NCBI GenBank assembly: GCA_034440575.1
Contig: JAOTOL010001159.1
Span: forward strand, 124,001 to 188,000
From: Imbricaverruca yamaguchii
Taxonomy: Eukaryota; Arthropoda; Thecostraca; Neoverrucidae
Length of the DNA stretch: 64,000 nt
Direction: 5' to 3'
The notes below the pieces were generated by a model, which worked only from the letters and a program-made list of their open reading frames with translations, searched no databases and was not told where the DNA came from. A program made the position numbers and the translations under genes. How positions within the stretch are numbered: position 1 is the first letter of the stretch; each line of letters opens with the position of its first letter. Shown here piece after piece: positions 25,474-64,000 of the stretch.

Positions 25474-26272
25474 AGGTAAGCAGCATATGAAGGCTCCATA
25501 CTTGATGGGTGGCCAAGTGCTATCAGTGACTCAACAGGAGAAGAGATTTAGGTGTTATCCTAAACACAAAACTGGGGGCATCAAAACAGACCAAGGAAGC
25601 CAGAAAGAAGGCACTGAGAGTGCTCGGGGCAATAAATAGGAATGTATCATACAGAAGTGAGGAAGTGATCAGGAAGCTTTACTGTGCATATGTCAGGCCA
25701 CATTTGGAATACTGCATCCAAGCTTGGTCTCCAAGCTATGAAAAAGATTGTTGGCTTTTAGAGAGAGTACAAAAGAGGGCTACAAAAATGGTTAATTGCA
25801 TAAGCAATCTGGCATATGAGGAAAGATTGACGAAATTGAATATGTTTTCACTTAGATATAGAAGGCTGAGAGGAGATCTCATCGAGGTCTTTAAATTTGT
25901 CCATGGTCTGGAGAGGGGATATCTTGGGGAAATGTTTGAATTGAACAGAAATGATGCAATTAGAGGTCATAAATTCAAAATTAAAGTTAACGACAGCAGA
26001 ACAAGGTTAAGGCAGACTTTCTTCACCAACAGGGTAGTAGAATACTGGAACCAGCTGCCAGAAAGCATTGTCAGTAGCAGCACATTGAACATCTTTAAAA
26101 ACAGCATAGACAATCATTATAAGAATAGAGGGCTTGCTTTTCAGTATTACAGGGAGGGCTGATTGACAGATTTGGTGGGCAACTGGTTCAGTGTACAGAG
26201 TGCAACCAAGAAGGGCCCTTGTGGCTCATAGTTGCACTAATCTTTTATGTCTTTATGTGTTTATGGAGAAAT
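25474..26272 (+). mobile_element. 5'-truncated CR1-like LINE fragment (copy B)
   Basis: Identical in the 180-codon frame (25620-26162) to copy A and shares its frame-breaking change, so it was copied by the segmental duplication and not by a second retrotransposition. Confidence 0.9.
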
Positions 26273-26286
26273 CACGCTGACGCGGA

Positions 26287-26492
26287 CGATGGACAGCAGC
26301 AGTTGCGCAGTGTAGTAGTCAACGTCGGGATGGTCCCTCGACGCTCGTCTGTGCAACTGGACAGCACCAGTTGCGCAGTGTAGTAGTCAACGTCGGGATG
26401 GTCCCTCGACGCTCGTCTGTGCAACTGGACAGCACCAGTTGCGCAGTGTAGTAGTCAACGTCGGGATGGTCCCTCGACGCTCGTCTGTGCAA
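26287..26492. repeat. 68-bp minisatellite, 3 copies (copy B)
   Basis: Same unit as at 23518 with three copies, ending at gtgcaaccggttcg. Confidence 0.97.
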
Positions 26493-30304
<3,812 letters not shown>

Positions 30305-30316
30305 ATATGTATATAT

Positions 30317-30393
<77 letters not shown>

Positions 30394-30410
30394 TGTATAT
30401 ATATATATAA
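30305..30410. repeat. (TA)n microsatellite next to RDL exon
   Basis: Roughly 45 AT dinucleotides with a short CA run, ending 82 bp upstream of the exon at 30493. Confidence 0.97.
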
Positions 30411-30430
30411 AGTAACTGAAATCCGAGGAA

Positions 30431-30486
30431 TTTCAGTCTGCTACGCCACTGGCAACACCAAGCATGTATGATGACACAACTTCACG
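30431..30486 (+). pseudogene. degenerate 56-bp tandem copy of splice acceptor and exon start
   Basis: tttcag at 30431-30436 is followed by TCTGCTACGCCACTGGCAAC, which aligns with tttcag at 30487-30492 followed by TCGGCTATGCCACGGGCGAC of the real exon. I count about 31 matches in 37 aligned positions, continuing through a shared CATGT. The offset is 56 bp. In the exon frame the copy reads [10 protein letters not shown] and then TGA, so it is a broken decoy. Alternatively, ctacgccactgg resembles a common transposon terminus, but the alignment continues past that motif on both sides. Confidence 0.6.
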
Positions 30487-30492
30487 TTTCAG

Positions 30493-58178
<27,686 letters not shown>

Positions 58179-58695
58179 GCAACGAAGCGCCGTCAGACTG
58201 CACGTGGGCAGGGTACTTCCCTAGGGATACCGCGCGAAGCGCGCAGGAAAGTTGGGAGCAAATGCGCGTAGAGGAACACGCCGCAGAAGCAGCGGCGCAG
58301 ACGACCACGAGCCAAGGGAAGATGATCGTTTGCTGGCTTTGTTGGCATTTATTCACCTGCGTTATCATGTGTACGGGCCGGGCAGGTGATCTATATATTA
58401 TTGTAGCATAGTGATCAGACAACTATAGAGACACGCAAGCTGCAGCGTATGCTAATTCTATGAAAATCAATTTCGGGAAGCAGAATAGCATAGTACATGT
58501 CAAACTAAGAATGGCGGTGGTAGCGACGGCTAGCTTGACGGAAGAACGGTGAAGGCGGTACTTTGACGTTTTATAGCTATTTTTATATCCTCTTGATTTG
58601 TGATGTGTCGCATATACCTATCAACCAGGCGGAGGTCTCCGAGTAAGTACCATTTCCGGTTGGGCAGCAGTGGGGAGGTGTGGAGATGCTGTTTG
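58179..58695. other. RDL 3' UTR or intergenic; nothing recognised
   Basis: Downstream of the RDL stop. No poly(A) signal on the + strand here. Confidence 0.4.
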
Positions 58696-58697
58696 GG

Positions 58698-58868
58698 GGC
58701 GGCGCCCGGTCCGTGCTGTCCCAGCGGCGACCCCCGGAGGGCTGGGCGGCGGTGAAGGGACGTGGTGACGCCGAGGTGGCGGCGCCCGGCGTGCTGTCCC
58801 AGCGGCGACCCCCGGAGGGCTGGGCGGCGGTGAAGGGACGTGGTGACGCCGAGGTGGCGGCGCCCGGC
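58698..58868. repeat. 78-bp tandem duplication, GC-rich
   Basis: ggcgcccgg(t/c) then gtgctgtcccagcggcgacc and the rest of the unit occur twice, followed by ggcgcccggcagtgctgtc, the start of a third. Confidence 0.93.
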
Positions 58869-60543
58869 AGTGCTGTCGCCCAAGAGGGTCGGGCAGGAAC
58901 ACCACCAGTCGCTCAGCTGGCAATAACGCGCCACTTGTGGCGCGGCGGCGCTGTCTCGTGTGTCTGTGGCGTTTGTGTACACGCGGCGCGGCGAATCCTG
59001 ACGCGGCGAGCGTAGTGCCGCACCGGGTGGCGGCGCATTTTACGTTGGCTCGGCGAATTTGCGTTCTCGCCGCCGGACGCCCATCTAGCAGTTCTCCGCT
59101 CCACAGACGAGTCCATGTTATTGCTCAAGGGGTGTCCGTCGGGGGTTTGATAGCATGGGCGTCGCCACCGCTGTGGTCCCTGGGTCCGGAGCTCACCCGG
59201 ACCTTTTTTTGTCACCAACGCCTTAGCCATCGAGCTGGAAAATTGTTTCTGCGCCCCGGGGCTGGACCCTCACATGGAAACTGAAGGTGGTGACGCCCTT
59301 GCTTTACGGCACTCCGCGGCAGCCCTGCGTATTTCTATGACGCTTCACGAATTGTGTACGAGCTGCACAGCCCATAAGGGTCTGTTGGCTCCGCCCATGC
59401 TGGGGAGGGGGGCGTCGAGCGCGCATCGGCCGCGTTCGCGTATCAGCAGAGGTCACCGCGTCAGCGAAGGATGTACATAGAGACGAGACGGGCGCCGTGG
59501 CCAACTGCGCGTGTGAGTTCACAAGTGCGCGTGCAAGTGTTCGGTGTGGAATCGTGTTGTTTCGAGGCCTCGCCGAACGGCGTCCTCGTCCCGTCGGGTC
59601 GGCCGTCCCACGAAGGCGGCCGCGTCGCAGCCGACCTCGCGGCGCGCGGCCAGCTCACGTGACCCCTGTCACGTGACGTGCCGCGCCCGATACGGCATCC
59701 CCGGCAAGACGAAACGGCAGCGAATGTGACCGGGGGCGCAGCCGACTGCTCAAGCCACAACGGGGGCATCCAGTCGCTTCCACTGCTTCCCTGCTTCTAC
59801 GGTGGCCTCGTCGCTGTACGACTTCTCGGAACATGGATATTGCGGTCGCGCGCGAGCGTGTATATTGCGCGGCCACGGTCACCAAGTGGTCCAGGGCCGC
59901 GAGCACGTGATGGAACCGGGACTGACTTGTACTCAGAATCTCTGTCTAACGCAGTCCGCATATGTGTGTGTAGCGCTACAAAAGGACCGATCACTCAGTC
60001 CGTGTTGGAGAAATATCTGAAAATAGATATCCGATTGTTAGCAATGCTCGTAGCTTGTCGACATCAATACATGCTGTTATTGATGTTTGGTGATCAGATT
60101 TATCAATACATATTTCAAATATGCACATCTTTGTTGACACGGGTGCCATCATCATTCATATGGAATATACAGTAGGAATATACAGTAAGCTACTGTGATG
60201 TATTGATGATCCACAATTAAATATAGCAGGCACTGTTCGCGAGTGAGTACGAATATCACACACTGAGGTGAGAATGACAGCGCAGTAGCATAACTAGGTA
60301 GCGCTCCTCAGAATGACGCAAATATGCTGTCAAACTTTTCCAAAGCATCGAACCCTGATCACATTCGTTGCACATATAGAGACATATAAATCGTCGATAG
60401 AAAGAAAAACAAATAAAACCGACGGCATGCCACCAAGTGTACCTGTACGGAGACACTAAAAAACGCGCACTCCGGATGTAAAATTGAAACCCTCAGCTAC
60501 AGCGACGTCATCAGTGTAATGACGCGGCCAGTGTGCGGTGACG
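58869..60543. other. intergenic GC-rich region between Rdl and RTEL1 3' ends
   Basis: CpG-rich to about 59750, then AT-richer. Overlapping frames on both strands lack motifs. AATAAA on the + strand at 60412-60417. Confidence 0.4.
59655..59677. promoter_or_regulatory. paired palindromic E-boxes TCACGTGAC
   Basis: TCACGTGAC at 59655-59663 and again at 59669-59677, centre spacing 14 bp, inside a CpG-rich stretch. CACGTG flanked by T/A is the preferred site of bHLH-Zip factors of the USF and MiT/TFE groups. Role here unknown. Confidence 0.4.
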
Positions 60544-60623
60544 TCACCGCTCCGATCCAGTCAGCTGACGGCACGTATCCGCAAACTGCGTCCTGTGCTC
60601 GGGTCGGACGAACTGCGCGAACC
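60544..60623 (-). CDS. RTEL1: RTEL1 last exon, end of harmonin-like domain and stop
   Basis: Minus-strand acceptor gtccgcag (rc at 60624-60631). The first two bases complete the Gly codon begun in the exon at 63162. Encodes GFAQFVRPEHRTQFADTC and RQLTGSER, then TGA (TCA at 60544-60546 on the + strand). 80 bp. The motif is nearly the RTEL1 consensus G-F-x-x-F-V-R-P-x-H. No AATAAA is evident just downstream on the minus strand. Confidence 0.88.
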
Positions 60624-63600
60624 CTGCGGACGGCCGGCCGACGGTAACCATGCCGCCGTACAGCACCGGGCAGACCCCCGGCCCCCAGACCGGCTGCCTG
60701 CTCTCGGCGGCCAATGGATACGAATCAACGCATTTGGACGTCAGACTGAGGATTACATTCTGATGAAACGATGGCAGTAATGCACGTTCCAAATCTACCC
60801 GCAAGGTTCATACATCCAGCAGCCAGATCAGTCATCACAATGAGTGCATTATCAGAGTTTGGCGCCGCTAGAGTTTACCTCGCCAGCATGCTGATATCAT
60901 GCTTGGAGCCAGATTTAGAACACGCAGTCGCAATATTATAGTGGGAGCTCGCGTAGCTGTAGCTAATGGATGCATAACGTTCAGGGTGAGGTGTGTTCCT
61001 ATATACGTGCAAACATATCAGACTTGGCCCACAGAACCCCGATGACTACCACACTGACATCAACGTTGTGCACCTCCCACGAACAACACGCAAAAGCGAC
61101 TCCAGGGAACGCAGTAAGCCGCTCGGTCTCGGCATCGCATCGACTGCAGTCACCGAGCGGCTCCCGTCCGCAAACACGACAGATCGTCCCGATCAGATTT
61201 CTCGCCGTGCTCTGCCGCCTCGGTCCGGCGCCATTCTTCGCCGAGCGCGGTTCGAGATTGGCCGATCAAAGCGTGGCCGGGCGGTCGACTGGGTCGCGCC
61301 GCCCCGCGCCAAGTCAGCGGCCAGATACGGCGCGGTCGAAGTCGCTCGAGGTCAGTTGAGACCGGTCGAGGTCGCTCGAGATCAGTTGAGACCGGTCGAG
61401 GTCGGTCGAGATCGGGCGAGATCGGTCGAAATCGATCTAGATCGGTCTAGTTCGGTCGAGATCGGTCGAGTTCGGTCGAGATCGGTCGAGATCGGTCGAG
61501 ATCGGTCGAGTTCGGTCGAGATCGGTCGAGATCGGTCGACTTCGGTCGAGATCGGTCGAGATCGGTCGACTTCGGTCGAGATCGGTCGAGATCGGTCGAG
61601 ATCGGTCGAGACCGATCCATATCGATCGAGATCGCTCGACGGTCGCCGGCGCCCAACTGTCCCATCAATCGCCGAGAGATTGCGGTCGCATTGAGCCGGC
61701 CGCGCATTGATGTCCATTCGTCATCGGGGAGGGTCGGCGTCGGCGACGCGGAACGTGACCCCCGTGGATTCGCAATGAGTTATTGGCCGGCCAGCTGCGT
61801 GGGTATCGATGTGGAGAAGGACGGGCGGCCAATAACGGCGACTCAACGAACTGCCCGACCGAGTGGGCGGATTACACAAGTATTCTACACGAGACGGTTA
61901 TCGCGACGGTACTGACGATGCCGTGGTACTTTGGCGTATGATTAATCATCACTGAACATCAGCACAGGCATCACGCACTGCAATGACGTGATCGGACCAC
62001 ATGCTCAGCACAGCCCTCAATGATACCTCGGGCATAGTGCTGTGGTCTTACCTCGGAGTGCCAGCACTCCCGAAGGGCCGCTCTTTGGAGCTACACAGGA
62101 CTGAGGAAATTACCTTAGAGCCTTGCCAACCGAGGAATGCAGAGCTCCAACTTTGCTGATCGACTCCCAACTCAACACACTACCGGAGGGCCCAAAGCCC
62201 CGGCACTTCATAAACGTACACTACAGAGAGCCAACAACACGAAACGCCGACGTTGTTTTCAAGTCCCAGTCAGCTTTGAACAACCCATCAAGTTGCAAAA
62301 CCTACCTTGCCAGAGATTACACGCACTTGAACATCACACACGCATTACCTGGAAATGCCTTGGCCTGCCGGCTAAGTCTGAATATGTCCCGGTTTGTTCA
62401 GCGGCCCTATCGTCTGCATATTGGTACCTTGATCTAGAGCAAAGGCAATATACGAACCATCAACTTTCCCTTTCTAGGGGCCCAATGAGCTGGCAAGTAG
62501 CCAGCACGGTTCACCATTGATCAAGGGAAGGGCAATGACGGTGCGCTAACGAAAATTATAGGTTCTACCGGAAACGGCTATTGAACTGGAGCCTGGAGCT
62601 CACGGTCGTGTGGTTGGCTTCCCGTCTGGTCGGTACAGGTTAGCTTAGCATGCACCCACGGCCGGCAAAGCGATCCCATCACAGCATTACATTCAGGGAA
62701 TTCAGTCGCTGAAGAATACCGATATCGACTCTGGATGTTCCAGAAACATTCCTCCGAAAAGCTGACATTCGACGGGCCCCCCACTAAAAAGGAAGAAACC
62801 TCAACAAACAGCCATTATCCACAACACCGCTATCATAATCGCCTGTAAATAATTGAGAAGCAAGCCCCGGCAGAGAGCCGAGGCGCATACCTCTCGAAAG
62901 CCAAGAGACCCGCCACTGAGTCAAGGACTCACCCTCAGGAGCCAAGAACCCGCCTCTAAGGGCCAAGGGCCCGCTTCAAGGGCCAAGATACTCACCTCTA
63001 AGGGATAATGTTCCACCTCCAAGGGCCAAGGATCTACCTTTAAAAGCTAAAGCACCCCCCCTCCTATGAGCCAAGAATTAGCATCTAAGACCCAAGGATC
63101 CACCGCTAAGGGCCAAAAGCCCGCCTCTAAGAGCACCGTCTCTAAGGGCCAAAAGACCCACCTTTGAAAAGCACATGTAGTCGCTGGTCGCCGTTGCAGA
63201 CCAGAAGGCCGGCCAGGCTAGACACCAGTTCTGGGTAGTCTCGGGTGGCCGTATACAGCTTAATCGTCGACGAGAAGGCCTTGTAATCGGCCGCCGTCAG
63301 CACCTTCTTGGCCTGAGAATGGGGTCAGCATCAGGTCATCTGACGCCACGAGGCTGGACGCAGCAAACCAACCTCTCACGAGAGCGTTCAGGCTGCATAA
63401 GGAACTTATGGTCCCACCTCGGAAGGGCATCTGGTTAGTTAGTTAGATATTTGTCCCGTAGGGCGCATCGACCATGTTCATCATATAGCGCTCATAAGCG
63501 CTGATTAATAGGGGCATCCCAGCCAGGTAAGTATGTGTAATAGAAGGCATCCTTCAACGACAAGCAAACCGACCTGCGCGAACAGTAATGTGTTCTTGGG

Positions 63601-64000
63601 AAATGTAAACGTTTCTAAACGAGCAGGAAATTGAACTACTGGACTACTGAAGAAAACATGCAACTACTCAAACATATGTTGCATAAGTCGCGGTAGTTGC
63701 ACATGCTCACATACAGTTACATTAAGAAAATGCGGGAACAAAAACGCAGACAACACAACACATCTAGACAAACCTGACTACACCTAGTTTGTCTCATACA
63801 CTTTGCAGAATCCCTCAGCGTCACTTGACGGCTCAAAAGAAGTTTGACACAGCAATATCAGCCGCTACCCGTCAGAATAATCCATCTCAACCTGTCACAT
63901 ACATACCCCCAGGATGTAGTCAACTATCTTCGTCTTCTTCTTGGACTCCTTATCCGTCGCAGTGCCATTAACTCCGGAGAACTTGAGGCTCCTGTCAGTG
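60544..64000 (-). CDS. RTEL1: RTEL1 (regulator of telomere elongation helicase 1), C-terminal 3 exons
   Basis: RTEL1 is an Fe-S DEAH-type DNA helicase that unwinds D-loops, T-loops and G-quadruplexes. Only its C-terminal harmonin-like domain is in the window. Joined minus-strand exons: 64000 (open) to 63907, 63312-63162, 60623-60544. Phases agree (0, then 1). The joined product reads KIVDYILG, AKKVLTAADYKAFSSTI, ELVSSLAGLLV, LHVLFKG, FAQFVRPEHRTQF and CRQLTGSER before TGA. The block G-F-x-Q-F-V-R-P-x-H-x-x-x-F-x-x-x-C-x-Q-L-T-G is the hallmark of the RTEL1 harmonin-like fold. The protein stops three residues after LTG, so the second harmonin-like repeat and RING region of vertebrate RTEL1 are absent. 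The gene converges on Rdl, with 2.4 kb between stop codons. Confidence 0.85.
60624..61331. other. RTEL1 last intron, part; nothing recognised
   Basis: Unique, partly GC-rich sequence; open frames without motif. Confidence 0.4.
61332..61642. repeat. decamer minisatellite (gatcggtcga), about 31 copies
   Basis: 10-bp units gatcggtcga with ttcggtcga, accggtcga and gtcgctcga variants. Same period as the array at 6041 with an unrelated sequence. Opens Arg/Asp/Ser-rich frames on both strands. Confidence 0.95.
61643..62879. other. RTEL1 last intron, part; nothing recognised
   Basis: A 127-codon + frame (62137-62520) has no recognisable domain and overlaps another frame, so it is probably chance. 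Confidence 0.4.
62880..63161 (-). repeat. degenerate 19-27 bp minisatellite abutting the RTEL1 donor
   Basis: On the + strand, gggccaagggcccgcctcta / gagccaagaacccgcctcta units. On the RTEL1 strand each unit carries a donor-like core: GTGGGT (real, 63156-63161), AAAG|GTAGAT, GGAG|GTGGAA, AGAG|GTGAGT (62990-62995), AGGG|GTGAGT-like and AGAG|GTATGC. The real splice site reads as the outermost unit of the array. Confidence 0.85.
63162..63312 (-). CDS. RTEL1: RTEL1 exon, first half of harmonin-like domain
   Basis: Minus-strand acceptor attctcag, exon 151 bp (50 codons plus one base), donor AAAG|GTGGGT (rc of 63156-63161). Encodes AKKVLTAADYKAFSSTIKLY, a short linker with YPELVSSLAGLLV, and QRLHVLFK, ending in the first base of a Gly codon. 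This is the V-L-x-x-x-x-Y-x-x-F pattern of RTEL1 harmonin-like helices. The donor is weak for a metazoan (GTGGGT) and lies at the edge of a minisatellite whose units contain several stronger donor-like sites. Confidence 0.85.
63313..63906. other. RTEL1 intron; holds a LINE 3' tail
   Basis: Besides the LINE remnant listed separately, unique sequence. Confidence 0.4.
63430..63520 (-). mobile_element. I-clade-like LINE 3' end remnant
   Basis: ggttagttagttagatattt then gtagggcgcatcgaccatg mirrors the complement of the (aacc)n tail, ttcaatac and agtcgatgcgccc at the 3' end of the LINE at 52750-52802. Only the tail region is preserved. Confidence 0.5.
63907..64000 (-). CDS. RTEL1: RTEL1 exon, partial (pre-harmonin linker)
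   Basis: Enters from the right window edge. Read on the minus strand it encodes TDRSLKFSGVNG, a Lys-rich stretch DKESKKKTK and IVDYILG, ending in phase 0 at donor GGG|GTATGT (rc of 63901-63906). The charged, low-complexity composition is typical of the linker between the helicase core and the harmonin-like domain. Its assignment rests mainly on in-phase joining to the next exon. Confidence 0.75.

Larger units (their letters stand above)
24680..26492 (+). repeat. segmental tandem duplication, copy B (about 1.8 kb)
   Basis: Near identical to copy A through the LINE. It differs mainly in repeat number: five 24-bp units instead of two, and three 68-bp units instead of about 17. Single-base changes include aagcta/aaccta at 22620/25392. 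Confidence 0.92.

Overview
This is animal nuclear DNA, most likely from an arthropod. It holds spliced exons with GT-AG introns up to 14 kb, a Cys-loop GABA receptor closest to insect and crustacean RDL, islands of CCTAA (the complement of the arthropod telomere unit TTAGG), and CR1-like and I-clade-like LINE fragments. GC-rich, CpG-rich satellites suggest a GC-rich lineage such as some crustaceans, but the order cannot be fixed. No bacterial operon, rRNA or tRNA was recognised.

Two genes are supported, and they converge. (1) On the + strand, the 3' part of an RDL-type GABA-gated chloride channel gene has seven exons: 30493-30627, 36667-36770, 39588-39768, 53755-53912, 54644-54754, 55410-55551 and 58000-58178. 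The phases agree at every junction. Together they encode about 335 residues, from just before binding loop C through TM1-TM4 to the stop codon. The upstream exons were not found and must lie left of the window or be unrecognised. (2) On the - strand, the last three exons of RTEL1 (63907 to beyond 64000, 63162-63312, 60544-60623) encode its C-terminal harmonin-like domain and stop codon.

The first 30 kb has no recognisable gene. It holds minisatellites (23-, 22-, 10-, 35-, 30-, 40-bp units), microsatellites, a degenerate CR1-like LINE (about 15690-19530) with a nested 959-bp element, and a 2,675-bp segmental tandem duplication (22005-24679 and 24680-26492) carrying identical LINE fragments and a 68-bp minisatellite.

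The RDL introns carry much repeat DNA: a 2.7-kb array of a 53-bp GC-rich unit (33228-35914), a 1.5-kb array of a 29-bp unit starting just inside intron 2, a 6.6-kb satellite-rich block bounded by inverted termini (41292-47935) that contains an imperfect palindrome of about 2 kb, paired repeats with telomere-like tracts (48.0-50.2 kb), and an I-clade LINE 3' end.

The most unusual observation is that three of the eight splice donors (RDL intron 2, the donor of the exon ending at 55551, and the RTEL1 exon ending at 63162) sit at the edge of, or inside, a minisatellite whose unit itself contains donor-like sequence. In the RDL TM3-TM4 loop the unit is 57 bp, exactly 19 codons, and straddles the exon-intron boundary. 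There is also a degenerate tandem copy of the acceptor and start of the exon at 30493, lying 56 bp upstream of the real one.
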